64,000 nucleotides of DNA from Scilla litardierei. Its lineage: Eukaryota; Streptophyta; Magnoliopsida; Asparagales; Asparagaceae. Every line of letters starts with the position of its first letter. Position 1 is the first letter of the stretch. A model generated the notes under the pieces. The model ran no database searches. It was given only the letters and a program-made list of their open reading frames with translations, and was not told the origin of the DNA. Shown piece by piece: positions 43,141-54,961 of the stretch. The stretch covers positions 606,307,659 through 606,371,658 of the forward strand of contig CM061142.1 in NCBI GenBank assembly GCA_030789695.1, in the 5' to 3' direction. The position numbers were made by a program, and so were the translations under genes.

Positions 43141-44889
43141 CTACACTACTGGATTGATATCACCTATAGCAAAAGGCGGATCCAGTATCTTTACAGGTGC
43201 AGGCAACTGCTCCAACTGATCTTTCCGTGGCTCCGCCAGGCGCGTATGTCCACGAACTCCATCAGACTCCAGCAATGCGGCTCCCAGCACCTCTCCAAGG
43301 ACTCCACCTGTACCATGCAAGAGATAAGCCGCATCAATCTGATGTGGATAATTCTTCCCCAAAATAAATGTATTCCAAAGAGGGTCATCAACATAAGTAT
43401 TTAAAATTAAAAACGGTTGACAACACTTCCCTGGAAATAAATCTCCACTCTCGTATACCACGTCGATCAACTCCTCATTGTTCGCCTCAGGTTGTTCAGG
43501 TAGCTTGGGCATATAAGTGTAGGTCTCATCAGGCAGCTCCTCATCATCGTCAGACTTATCCCATCGCACCTCCTGATCATATTCAATAGCATCCATGGGT
43601 GCTAACTCCTCGCTCTCCTCCTCGTATACGTCCCATCGTACCTCTTGATCGTATGTACATGAATCCTGCAAAAGGCACGATGAGTCGCCAAAATCTGAAT
43701 CATAAAAAACATCATACACTGGAGGAGAATCAAATGTAGGAGATGAGGGAGTAAAGAGATCTCCCTGAAGGGGAGCCATAAGCTCTGTGGGATTGTCCTC
43801 AGCATCAGTGGAAGCGTGGTCCTCTGAGGGATGCTCAGCCTCTGTAGAAGGTGGGGATGGCTGCGGTAGCTTGAAAGGAGGAGGATAATGCTTGGGATTC
43901 TCATGAATGGCTGTGTCCTCGTCCCAATGCACAGCCTCCTCGGTGACAAGCTCTGGTTCCGCATGTGAGGCCTCCTCAAAAACAAGCTCTGGCTCATGTG
44001 GGTGGCAAAGGGGAGCGATGATGGCACAAGCTGACTCTCCCCCAAGCTGAACGTGGACATCCTCCTCAGGCTCCTCAGGTATAGAAGGCAATGTAAACGT
44101 CATCATCTCCTTTTTATGCCTCCTTCTTTGTTTCTGTCCTAGAGCTCGAGTCACACGTTTGCATGGCTTGGCCTCCTCAAGAGTATGTGCAGGTGGCTCT
44201 ATGGGCTCATGTATCTTGACCGCGGTATAAAAGTGGGTCTTGTGCCCCTCAACTAGAGCATAGACTCCATCATCAATGGTGCCTGTGGAAGAGATACAAT
44301 GAGTAATGAAGTTTTGAAATTCAAACTCAAAAGGATCACCTGCCGTTATTGTCAATGGACCGGAATTTCGAACTATGTCGACAATGTTTCTTAATAGGTC
44401 CGTGTATGTGTCCTCCTTTGACAACTCAGACGTCTCTATTTGTGGAGTGTTGATGGTATAAAGGTGGATATGATCACCTTCAAGTGAAGCATACACTCCA
44501 TCTATGATAGTACCTGCACTAGAGACATTAGCCATAACAAAATCAATGAATATTTGGTCGTATGGTTTACTTACCGTAATGGTTAGTGAACCGGTAGATC
44601 GAGCATCATCTATCATTTGCTCCAAGGCTGCTGCCAAACGTAGATCACTGAACTTCCTCACTTGCATCCTCTTCAAAAACTCACGTGAGGGTCCCTTTAG
44701 CCTTCTAGTGAAGATATCAAATAGTGTGGAGTCATTCCACTCGTGGTCTGACTCCGTCTGGAACATTTCTGACATTCCTTCAAACCTAGACAAGGCTTCC
44801 CCGAAGGATTCTCCATCAGCCTGATAGAATGCAGCGAGATATATGTAGGATTGTATAGAGCCCGCTCGCATTTTCTTTGGAACCACCAT
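43141..44889 (-). CDS. Element C ORF, gag-like N-terminus plus novel repeats
   Basis: 582 codons, uninterrupted, starting 228 bases inside the 5' LTR. Residues about 12-95 look like part of an Athila-type gag (SYIYLAAFYQADGESFGEAL, then SRFEGM, TRRLKGPSREFLKRM, LAAALEQMIDDA). Residues about 94-145 and 171-222 are two copies of a module (LTIT...F...SS.GTI.DGVYA..EG...H.YT). A basic stretch RVTRALGQKQRRRHKKE near residue 250 is followed by a long acidic, Pro/Glu-rich tail with repeats EPELV.EEA and YDQEVRWD. No zinc knuckle, protease or polymerase. The role is unknown; a gag-derived packaging protein is an inference. Confidence 0.6.
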   Translation of the reverse strand: MVVPKKMRAGSIQSYIYLAAFYQADGESFGEALSRFEGMSEMFQTESDHEWNDSTLFDIFTRRLKGPSREFLKRMQVRKFSDLRLAAALEQMIDDARSTGSLTITVSKPYDQIFIDFVMANVSSAGTIIDGVYASLEGDHIHLYTINTPQIETSELSKEDTYTDLLRNIVDIVRNSGPLTITAGDPFEFEFQNFITHCISSTGTIDDGVYALVEGHKTHFYTAVKIHEPIEPPAHTLEEAKPCKRVTRALGQKQRRRHKKEMMTFTLPSIPEEPEEDVHVQLGGESACAIIAPLCHPHEPELVFEEASHAEPELVTEEAVHWDEDTAIHENPKHYPPPFKLPQPSPPSTEAEHPSEDHASTDAEDNPTELMAPLQGDLFTPSSPTFDSPPVYDVFYDSDFGDSSCLLQDSCTYDQEVRWDVYEEESEELAPMDAIEYDQEVRWDKSDDDEELPDETYTYMPKLPEQPEANNEELIDVVYESGDLFPGKCCQPFLILNTYVDDPLWNTFILGKNYPHQIDAAYLLHGTGGVLGEVLGAALLESDGVRGHTRLAEPRKDQLEQLPAPVKILDPPFAIGDINPVV

Positions 44890-45090
44890 CGCTGCAACAA
44901 CTGTACCTGATCAATCAAAGTAAACAACCTGGAAAAGACGTCAGTGGTACAAAGAGAGATAAAGATAATAATAGCAGGTGGTGGGAAAAAATCTCTCTCA
45001 ATGTTTTTTTTTGAATTTTTTTTTTTTGATTTTTTTTTCAATGTAATCTAATCAACCTAATTGTGACAAATTGGCACCCAACGGGAAACA

Positions 45091-45110
45091 CCTCCCCGGC
45101 AACGGCGACA
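45091..45110 (-). other. Primer binding site of element C
   Basis: Minus strand TGTCGCCGTTGCCGGGGAGG, matching the tRNA-Asp-type Athila primer site with one change in the TGG start. It is separated by 6 bases from the 5' LTR. Confidence 0.8.
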
Positions 45111-45116
45111 AAAACT

Positions 45117-47333
45117 TGATCGCACCCCGGATACACGTCCCGGGGCGACGGTTGTAGTTTTACCGCAAGCGCACGGCAAAGTGGTGAGCGGGTATCGAAC
45201 ACGAGGAGGTGGTGTTGGCTCCAATCTATCCTAGGTTGGTTTGACTACGAAGGTTTTATTGGTGGAGATGGCTATGGTATGATGTAATGGAAATGGTGGT
45301 GGATGTCGGTGTCGATGATAAAGAATTCGGTCAAATATCGATTCAAATACAATATAATAAAAGAGGGAATTTGCCTTGCAGCGATCCTGTCACAATCGTC
45401 GGGCAAAGTATGGGGATATAAAATCAAATAAAAACGTCTAGGGCTAGGGAATTCCCACTACGGATCGTCATACATCATCGTAAATAGTGAATCTCAATAT
45501 TACTAGACTTGCATTGAGGTGAACTAGTCGTAACTGAATAGAGAACCAAGCTCACGCTCTCGCGCTATTGCCGGTCTATAGCAACCTAGATTAGGGCCCA
45601 ATCTCTTGGAAACCCTAACCTAAGCCGCTAGCATGAAGATCGACGTCGTCGTCCAATCGCTCCTCGAGCCCACTCTCGTGCAAACTCGGGTTACGATCTA
45701 GGTTGCGATAGTTCGTATTCGTCCAATCTCTTGCAAACGAATATGGGTATAGATTTACAATTAAAAATCCTAGCTTTGGTCCAATCTCTTGCAAACCAAA
45801 TATAGAGAAACCCAATTGTAAACCTAAATCGAATATCTAGGCCTTCCCATCGATTAGAACCCAATCTCTTGCAGATCCCAAATCGATGGAAATCCCTAGC
45901 TATCCGTAGTAAATCACTCACAACCTAACCTCCTAGCAATTCTAGCAATTTGGAAATTCATTCATCACAAAACTGAAATTAGATCCATAGGGTTCATCCC
46001 CATACCCTAGAACAACAAATCTACTCTAGCATAGCAATAAGGATATATGAATCAATAAAAATCATTGCTTGCATACAAAAAGATAGAAAAACAAAGATTC
46101 AAATAAAAAGAAGAAAATACTTAGCTTGATGAAGATCTTCAATCCGAAATACAAGCTTTTAGATCTAAGAGGGGGCCTAGGGCATGGCCTAACCTCTAAA
46201 ATAATCCTAAGAAAAACATATGGGGGGCTAAGAAAACATAATGGGGATCTGGCTCTAATGGTGGCTACAAACCCCTTAAATACTCTCCCAAAACCCTAGC
46301 AAATAACCCTAGAAAACCCCTCAAATTCGTGCCCAAAAACAGCCCAAACCGCAACTTAGAATCTGGGCCCAAGCCGCACTCGGCCGAGTGGAACATGTGG
46401 CCCGGCCGAGTGGAAATTCCAGAACTGCAGCATCAACTTGTAGAAATTCCCTAGATTTCATCCGACCTCTGATTTACACGTTCTTGGCGGCGTTGGAACC
46501 GTCATTAAGTCTACTATCCATAAAAAATATGAGAAAAATACTTTGATTGCTGGAATGATAGCAGATTTCAAAAGAGTGAGATGCTATCTGAAAATCTGGG
46601 CGCTGCGTGTCCTCGGCATCACTCGGCCGAGTTGACTTCTCTACTCGGTCGAGTGGGCTTCTCTACTTGGCCGAGTGATAGACCCTGTAAAATTCCAGTA
46701 ACTTCGAGGTCCTCAGGGGTCTGTCTCCCGGGGTGGCTCAGACGAGTGGCTTTACTCACTCGGCCGCGGGGCATTCGGTACTCGGCCGAGTCGGAACCCT
46801 CAATCACCTGACGGATTCCAGTAAGTCTGGGATTTTCGCTTGCCGTCGTCGTGATGCCACTCGGGCGAGTGGTGTCTCCGTGCTCGGCCGAGTGGGATGG
46901 CGATGCTCGGCCGAGTGCACGCTGATACTCAATCTGCTGCGTGTCCGATCTGGCCGGCCGAGCGGGCTTCTTTGCTCGGCCGAGCGGGCTTCTTTGCTCG
47001 GCCGAGTGACTCCTTCACTCGGCCGAGTGGCATGCTAAAATGCCCAATCTTCTCTGTTTCTCCTCCTCGTCGCTCCCACGGGGTTCCTTCTTCTTCCACC
47101 TGTCTCCCATCGCCGAATAGCCCTCAAAAGAGCCTTAGGTGACGCTCCGGAGTGGGTGCAAGTCCCTTAAGCTCATTTTTGCTCCCGATCGCTCCATATT
47201 TCCTGAAATCCGACAAAAACAAGAAATAGTGAAAAGTAACACAATATCATCGAATAATCGTGAAAATCGCAATATGAGCAACCGAAATGGCATGCAAATA
47301 TGTGGAAAAAAGGTGTAAAATATGGACCGATCA
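45117..47333 (-). repeat. 5' LTR of element C (C2)
   Basis: 2217 bp, nearly identical to C1. Hairpin series about 45592-45890 with a few changes (first loop CTTGGAAA, fourth CTTGCAGA); palindrome array 46378-47035. The gcgat duplication follows at 47334. Confidence 0.88.
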
Positions 47334-47693
47334 GCGATCTCCCTAAATCCGGGCGTCATAAAAATAATCCGAAAATACCTGGGGATCGTGGAGACGAGAC
47401 GCTCAGATCTACAGAGCCTGATCGTGCGTAACGCCTACCAAAAATTTACGTAAAATTCGAAACGGCGTTTCGAGTCAGATGACTAAAACGCCCCTATCAT
47501 TCAAAGTCGTTTTGCGAGAAAACGAGCCGTGAAAGACGTTCCCAGAAATTACTATAAAATTCAACACCCCAAAACGATTGCAACGGCATATCGCATCGCA
47601 TATGCCGGAGCTCGGAAATAGCCAAATAAAATACGTGCACGATAAAACACGTGCGCGCAGAAAATTACGAACGGTCGGAAAGCGACCGTTACA

Positions 47694-50418
47694 TTCTACC
47701 CACCTTAGAAATGATTCCGCCCTCGGAATCACTCATACTAAGACTAATTATAAAATCTATAAATACTTAAGCTTATCACTCCCCTCTCTCATACCAGGAT
47801 CTCTAATCATATAACTTCAACATCGTTCCTCAAATAATCCATCATAATCCTTCTTTTCACTGGATAAAGCCACGGCTAATCTCACATCCTAACACTCAAC
47901 CATAGATCCATCACTACTGTTTAAATCTCCAACTCCAAATCCTCACAAAAGAATAATAATCATCTTCTCATCCCTTACCACTCCGCTATACATCATCGCT
48001 CAATAACATCTTTTAAATTTCTCAATCTTTTCCTAAAATTTATCAATTGCTAAAATAATTTCCTAGTCGATCACCAATCCAGGACAAAAACTTTGTCTAA
48101 CTTATAATGCTTTCACAAATCAACAATCGACGTGTCCTCAATACCTTCCGTGTCATATTTATCCGCCAAATAATCGAACTATCAAAATCATATCTCCTCC
48201 TACTTATTATGATTATTTTCAACCAATGCAAGTCTGACTACCCAACCATCTATTCATCTTAGCACGTTGTGTTACTCCCAATGTCTTCTCTCGTAAACTC
48301 AACAATCAAGTCTCGATGCTAGTAAAAGCTCTACTCAATCTCATGATCACCCTGACTCCTACCATACTCTGTAGCCAACCCTATCTACCATTCGTCTAAG
48401 CCTCAAATCTGATAAGTTCTCATCTTCACGCATATAATCTCAGTCAACCAGAGTTCTCCATTAAGTCCGCCACACTTCGGTTTTATAAATAAGTCTTAGA
48501 CAGTCCATTCTTTTCATCCTAAAGATATTTATTCCAATATCCTATTGTTCCAAAATCGGTTAATCATTGCTATAATAAATCTCATCTCACACTGAGCCTA
48601 CCCGCAAACAACAATCCTATAACGATAATAGCTAGTCCCAACTAATATAACAACCATAAACACGAAAACTTTCTTTAAGGGAGAAGAAGAGGAGGGAAAG
48701 AGGGACTTGAGGCCAAGGAAATTATTTAAAACTTTTGGAAAAACGTGTGGTGTTGCGGTAATGGATGGGAAAAAGTTAATTGTTTTGTGATCTTGTGAGC
48801 TAGTTTGAAAACTTTAAAGATTTGGTTTAAAGAAAACAAAGTTTTGATACAGTCACATACAACCAAGATAAACCATTCATTAAATCTAAAACTAAGTCTA
48901 AGGATCTGCCTGCGATGACGCCATTCATACAAGTATGAATACCGTCATTCAGACAACTTCCTGCATATCATGGTTAACGCTGAGTACACATTCAAGACAC
49001 ATGAGACAAACATCAAGATCCTAAAGATGACACACTCATACAGGTCTACACACTCTACCTATACTCAGGCACTGCAACGAGATCACCTACCAAAGGGCCT
49101 ACTCCTAAACTGGAGATAGCATGGATATCTACAAGGTCTAATGTCTAAATAATAGAAGGAAAAGAAAACTAGACCAAAAGCGAAACGAAATAAGATCGGA
49201 AAGAACGAGCTCAAATAAGACGGAGTAAAGAGATAGTTGGTTGGATGAGATAAAAATATTTCTCAGAATAACTAGATAAATGAAGGAGATTTACGGGTAA
49301 AATATGATATCGTATACTTTATACTTTAAAAAAAATATGTAGGGAAAAGTGAGCAGACTGTAAAAAAAATTATTATAATTTTGGAGAAAGAGTTGGATGA
49401 AGGAGATAAAATGGGGTGAGGTAGCGGTTGTTTTGCAAATGAAAGTAAGTTTAACAAAGATTTTGAAATGTGGTCGCGAAGAACATAGAACTGGTATAAT
49501 AATAATAATAAAATAATTGAAGTTCCATCTAATTTAGGAAATATTTTAAAAGTATGCACGTTAAGTGGTTAGAAATTTTTTTTTAATAAAAAGAATAATA
49601 TTGAATTTTCAAAATAGTAACAAGTTTTAAAACCAAAATTCGAAAGATAATGATTCGAAAGCGAGTACGAGATAATAACCTAAGAATTTACGACCAAGAA
49701 GGTTTCAAGTCAATAAAAGAATTTTAATTCAACCGAAAAAACAAGAAATTTTAAATATGTAGTATATGGGTTTTCAAAGAAATTAAGCTGAGCGAAGAAA
49801 CTGAATAAGGAATTTCGAAAATACTTTTAGAGGAGGCAAAATTGGCAAAGAGAAAGATTCGAAGGATCTACGATGACCGTCAGGAAGCGATCACGTGAAT
49901 TGGGAGAAAAGAAAGGTGATCGCATGACGGTTACACACATGATATGATTTACGGAAGCTATGATGGGACTCTATGGCAGATAACACAAAAGTGTAATGAT
50001 CAAAAGGACGATAGAAGTCAGGGGTCCTAATTATCAGGTCGTCTAAAGATTAGGATAACTCAGCTCTAAGACTTCCGAATAAGCTAGTCTATAATCGGGA
50101 TCTAAAGATAAGGTTCCTAAGAGAATCCAGGTTAGTTCTGCTGGGCCCGAAGTCGATGGACCCGAGCGAACGACTAAACTAAAAGAAGGACTCTAGAAAT
50201 CTAACACGGTCAGAGTCAAGTGGCCTACTAAGGTATTCTAGGATGAGGACGACTAATTCCTAACCAAGGCGTCCGACTATCAACCTGGGTGTCTATCTAA
50301 GTCTTCCTACCATCTAAGACTGGGAGACTAATTCAGACTTGTACGTGGATATTAAATGAATGTGGTACTTTTATTGTTCCGAACTTTTGTATGACCTGCA
50401 TGGGCCACCACTAAAACC
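47694..50418 (-). other. Non-coding interior of element D
   Basis: 2725 bases without gag or pol. The part 49140-50400 is purine-rich and homologous to E 34830-35900; the part near the 5' LTR (50219-50418) matches E 53938-54161. The conserved leader motif TGGTGGCCCATGCAGG lies at 50395-50410 (minus). No frame above 85 codons. Confidence 0.7.
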
Positions 50419-50783
50419 TGTACGAACTTGACTAAGGCCCGCTTATGCCAGAGCTGCGAAGCTCGGACCCAATAAGCGTCTGTAGGGGTACCATTTTAAA
50501 AAATTTCAGGTTCTTGCATTAATAAAGTTCGTAACAACAGAAAGTACGGAAAGGAAGTTGCATTCATTAAATTAGAGATATAATATCCAACAGGTACAAA
50601 GTCTAAAAGAGAAGCCTAAGCGTGGCAACAAACTATCTAAAAGCAAACTGAAAGTAGTAACCTCTGAAAGTGACGACTAAAAGCCCTCAAGGTCTGGTCC
50701 TTGTCAAGCACGTACTCTGGGTCGACGTCCTCGGCTCCTCGTACTCTAGTGAGTCTGCCTCGTCCACGTTTCTCTGGTTGAAC

Positions 50784-50826
50784 ACCTGACGTACAGCACC
50801 CAAGAGAAAGGAACTGTACATCAGGT
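50784..50826 (-). other. Conserved LTR stem-loop, copy D2
   Basis: ACCTGACGTACAG with CTGTACATCAGGT: the single difference from D1 becomes a G-U wobble in the minus-strand transcript, so the 13-bp stem is kept. Confidence 0.7.
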
Positions 50827-51198
50827 AAAGTCTACAAGAAGGGTTAGACTTTACTGCAAGTGCACCGAACTTTAAACAACGATTTACTGGTTGATTAGCA
50901 TGCTGAGGTTATAACAGACGGTTTACTGGTTGATTAGCATGCTGGAGTTATAACAGAGTAACAAATAGAAGTAACGCAGCAGGAAAGTAAAGCGTAGCAA
51001 GTAGTAGTCGTAGCGTGTGCTACCAACTACGGGAATAACCTACAGGTGTCAAGACAAGACGGGACGTGACGGGACAAGACAAGATAGGACAAGTGAGACA
51101 CGAAAGGGTTCACGCCTTACGGTTCGAGGGGGATCAGACCCTCTTGTCGTTCGCACGCTCAACCCAACCCCAAACCCAGGAACTCAGGACAAGATTTA

Positions 51199-51533
51199 CA
51201 GGGATCATTTCCGCTAGGGAAACATCCGAAACGCCCGAAGGCTTTTTGTGTAACAGGGATCACTTCCGCTAGGAAAGCATCCGAAACGCCCGAAGGCTTT
51301 TTGTGTAACAGGGATCACTTCCGCTAGGAAAGCATCCGAAACACCCGAAGGCTTTTTGTGTAACAGGGATCACTTCCGCTAGGAAAGCATCCGAAACGCC
51401 CGAAGGCTTTTTGTGTAACAGGGATCACTTCCGCTAGGAAAGCATCCGAAACGCCCGAAGGCTTTTTGTATAACAGGGATCACTTCCGCAAGGAAAGCAT
51501 CCGAAACGCCCGCAGGCTTTTTTTTGTGTAACA
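51199..51533. repeat. 55-bp tandem repeat, 6 copies (D2)
   Basis: Same unit as 36714-36937 with two more copies. The terminal unit is diverged in the same way in both LTRs, so copies were gained or lost in the middle of the array. Confidence 0.9.
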
Positions 51534-54522
51534 GGACACGACATGACTAGTGTAGGGAGTTGTTATTCTAGGGTGTCCACACGCACGCACACACAAGATA
51601 GCCCTATAGTATCAAAAGTTGTTGTTGTCAGGCTCAGACTTCGTCGTCAAGTCTGAGCCGTCAGGAGTCGTCCCGGACGCTATCATTTCACGTCCGGTTC
51701 TATTTGTTCACAGTTAACAATTCTAACCAACTAGGGCCTAAGCACGGCCAAAAGTGCAAGTGGATACACTTGCCTGCGGTGGCGAGTGTGTCGTCCGTTC
51801 GGGGCGTCTTGTCCAGTCGTCGCGTCCGCGGTAGTACATCTGAAACAGTGTCACGGCGACGATGTCAGGTCGCAAATTCAATAAATCCTACTTAGGTTCG
51901 TTTCTAGGTTATCGGGACTACCCTATTTGTCAAAGTCACAAATTGGTGTTCTTGTTCAGCCTAAATCGACCACTACCCTATATGCACAGAAAATTTGTCC
52001 GATGGTCGATTTCTACGGTGAGCAGCGTTTTACTGATGCAGAAAAGTAAATTTAATTGTAGTTGTCCAGTTTTAGTTAGGTTTTCGGTTTAGCTACGGTG
52101 TGGGTTTAAGCTACGAGTCAGGGGGGACCAACCTGGTGTGAGGAACGCGCACTAATCTGGCGTCGGGTCTGGAAACGGTGGCGGTGCTCATGTCCCCGAC
52201 TGTGGGTAGCGCAGTGGAGGTCGCCTCGGGATCGCCTCAGGATTGTAACGGCTGCGGGTAGCGCAACCGAGATGTCACGGCCACGGGTGCGGTATCAAGG
52301 TCGATTCGGTTGCGAGTCTGGCAATGAAACGTCTATGGCAACGGTAACAGGGACGAGTCGCGACGTCAGGAGGCCACGGAATCGGCGGCATCAACGGCGT
52401 CTCGACTACGGGTAGCGTAGTGAGACGCGTCCGGGCAGCGGACGAAGTGTGGCAGCGAGCACGATTTGTCAAATGGCAAAACAGTGAACTAGTACCGCGG
52501 GGAGGCTGCGGCAGATCTCGATCGCTGATCTCGGCCATGCACGTGGCTACAGGCGGCACAGTGAGAGGCGAGTGGCCGAGGGGCGGCTGAGCGCTGAGCA
52601 GCGGCGGGAAGCACGGCCGAGAGTGAGGGGGATTTGCATCGGTGGCACAGCGAGAATATCAGTGCAGGCGAGGCGGCGGGAGGCCGTGAAAGAAGGGAGC
52701 GGAGCAAGCGGCTCGGGCTGTGCAGCGACGGTCACGGCAGCGCGGGCGGTGGCGCTCGCCGTGGATGCGAGGGCTGGCGTCGGATCACGGCACTTGGATC
52801 GCAGCGGGGAGGCGCAGTTCTGGGAGGGGAGGCCGCGAGGGGGAATGGGAGATCGGGGTTCTGGGGGAGGTGGCCGGCGGCGGAAGTCCGTCGTGCGGCG
52901 GCGCTCGGGGAGGAGCTGCGAGCAGAGGGAGGCTGGAGGCGGAGATCGTGGTGGCAGGGATCTGCGGTCTCGGCGGCCACGGCGTCACGGCGGTCACGGC
53001 GACGGGGCTGAGATCGCGGCGGCGAGGAGCGCTTCGACTGGTCGCCGGCGGAATCGTGAGGGGAATCGCGATGGGGGCGATGGGAGAGCGAGGAGCGGCG
53101 ACTGGAGGATGAGGAGGCGGGGTGCGGTCGCGGCGTCGGGGGATGCCGCTGGCAACGGAGGAGGGGGCGGTTGCGGAGGGAGCACAGGGCGGCCGTGGTC
53201 GGGGGCTTGGGGCGATCGGAGAGGGGATGAGGGATGCGAGAGGGAGGAGGAGCAGGAGAGAGGGCGAGATCGGGCTGTGCTTGCGTTAGGGTGGCGGCTG
53301 AGAAAATAGTCTTAGGGTTTGCCAACGTGAAATGGGGAAATTTGGGGCTTAGGTTTAATAATATTAAAAATTGATATTTGCCCTAGGGGATTAGGGTTAA
53401 GTGTGGAAGGTAGAGAGGGATAGGGGTGTACAATTTGGGAGAAGTCCAGGGGCCAATAGAGGAAGTAGTTTAGGAAAGATATTATGAATATAATTAGGGA
53501 TTTAAACAGATTTGATATCAATTTCGAAATTTGAATTTGATGAGACAAACCAACGGTCGAGATTTCTCCGAGCGATCTCCCTAAATCCGGGCGTCAGAAA
53601 AATAATCCGAAAATACCGGGGCGATCGTGGAGACGAGACGCTCAGATCTACGGAGCCTGATCGTGCGTAACGCCTACCAAAAATTTTCGTAAAATTGGAA
53701 TCGGCGTTTCGAGTCAGATGACTAAAACGCCCCTATCATTCAAAGTCGTTTTGCGAGAAAACGAGCCGTGAAAGACGTTCCCAGAAATTACTATAAAATT
53801 CAACACCCCAAAACGATTGCAACAGCATATCGCATCGCATATGCCGGAGCTCGGAAATAGCCAAATAAAATACGTGCACGATAAAACACGTGCGCGCAGA
53901 AAATTACGAACGGCCGGAAAGCGACCGTTACAAACTACTAATGCAACCTAAGACGAGTACAGCTTACTCTTGACAAAGGCCCTGACTATCAAACCTGGAC
54001 ATCTACCAAAGTATTCCTACCATCTAAGACAGGAAAACGTTCAGACTAGACTTAATCATGACTTGGATGTTCTGAATATTTAATTGGATGTTGTTTATCA
54101 TTATTGTTGTTCCGATATTTCGCGGATGCAAACAGGCCCTACATGGGCCACCAAAAAAACCTATCACACCCCGCTTCCCAAGTACAGAAGGCGAGACGTG
54201 AGGAGGTCCGCTCAGGCGTGGAGCTGTGAAGCTGCAGTCTGATAAGCGTCTGTAAAAATTACAAATAATAGTAGGTCCTTACTTTGCGACGAAACAACAA
54301 TAATAATAATGAAGCAGATAAAAAAACATCCACCAACGAAACATCCAACAATTATTCCAACATCACAGAATAGTCACAAAAGTGCAACTCTGAACAATAG
54401 GCCTAAAGCATGGCCGAAACAAAAGTAAAGAGAGTCACCAACTGAGACTAAGGGTAGGACCGGAATCCTCGAACTAAATGTCAGCAACCTATCGTCCTCT
54501 GCAACTATGTCAGGCTCAAAAC

Positions 54523-54561
54523 CTGACATGTGACACCCAAAGAGAGAAGGGCACATGTCAG
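54523..54561 (-). other. Conserved LTR stem-loop, copy E2
   Basis: CTGACATGTG and CACATGTCAG pair perfectly, as in E1, although the two LTRs have drifted elsewhere. Confidence 0.7.
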
Positions 54562-54859
54562 CAAAAGTCTCCCAAAGAAAATGGAGAACTTTTGTGCAAG
54601 TATACAAATAAAATAAAGCAACTAGCAGTTCTAAATATAATGAAATGACATGACATTTAAAGAATACAACAATTTAAGATGAAATGATGACATGTATGCA
54701 CGTCGTAGCAGAAGCTACGAAAAAAACTGTTTCACGAGTCACGAACATTATCATTTCACAAACATTATCTTTTCACGATGTGCACAGGGTTTACGCCTTT
54801 TAGCTGAAGTGGCTGTACGGGCACACTTCTACGCTCAAGTGATCGCTTAACCCTACCCC

Positions 54860-54961
54860 TCCCACGTGTATCGAGCCTTGGTTTCCCAAGTACGTGAGCT
54901 CGCTTCTGGATCCCACGTGTATCGAGCCTTGGTTTCCCAAGTACGTGAGCTCGCTTCTGGA
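54860..54961. repeat. 51-bp tandem duplication in E2
   Basis: Two tandem units starting TCCCACGTGTATCGAGCCTT and ending CTCGCTTCTGGA. E1 has a single unit. It arose after or during the insertion of E. Confidence 0.9.

Larger units (their letters stand above)
38982..47333 (-). mobile_element. Element C: non-autonomous Athila-like retrotransposon with a single ORF
   Basis: LTRs C1 (38982-41175) and C2 (45117-47333) with ends TGATCG...CGATCA, target duplication gcgat at 38977-38981 and 47334-47338. The interior (3941 bp) has an Athila-type primer site at 45091-45110, one 582-codon frame, about 2 kb of AT-rich non-coding sequence and a G-rich polypurine tract next to C1. There is no protease, RT, RNase H or integrase. 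The empty target is preserved in D2 at 53565-53595. Confidence 0.88.
35905..47693 (-). repeat. 3' LTR of element D (D1), interrupted by element C
   Basis: LTR bases are 35905-38981 and 47339-47693, about 3.43 kb. It carries the perfect stem-loop 36299-36341, a 2x tandem (about 40 bp, 36397-36472), a GACAAGA-rich stretch near 36570-36610, four 55-bp tandem units at 36714-36937, the CAGGCAAGTG hairpin 37161-37184, and a GC-rich leader 37510-38700. Confidence 0.85.
35905..53932 (-). mobile_element. Element D: non-autonomous long-LTR retrotransposon
   Basis: LTRs D1 (35905-38981 plus 47339-47693) and D2 (50419-53932), interior 47694-50418. Target duplication aacta lies at 35900-35904 and 53933-53937, inside the interior of E. 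A minus-strand polypurine tract abuts D1. No gag or pol is seen. LTR ends are TGTAACGGTC and GCGGGGCGTGACA on the element strand. It is interrupted in D1 by element C. The two LTRs are very similar but differ in tandem-repeat copy number. Confidence 0.85.
50419..53932 (-). repeat. 5' LTR of element D (D2)
   Basis: 3514 bp, highly similar to D1. The stem-loop 50784-50826 has one change that leaves a G-U pair on the transcribed strand. Six 55-bp units lie at 51199-51533, and a CAGGCAAGTG-type hairpin at 51756-51776. The first 40 bases (the 3' end on the element strand) have lost about 30 bases, including most of the GCGGGGCGTGACA end. The empty target of element C is at 53565-53595. Confidence 0.85.
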
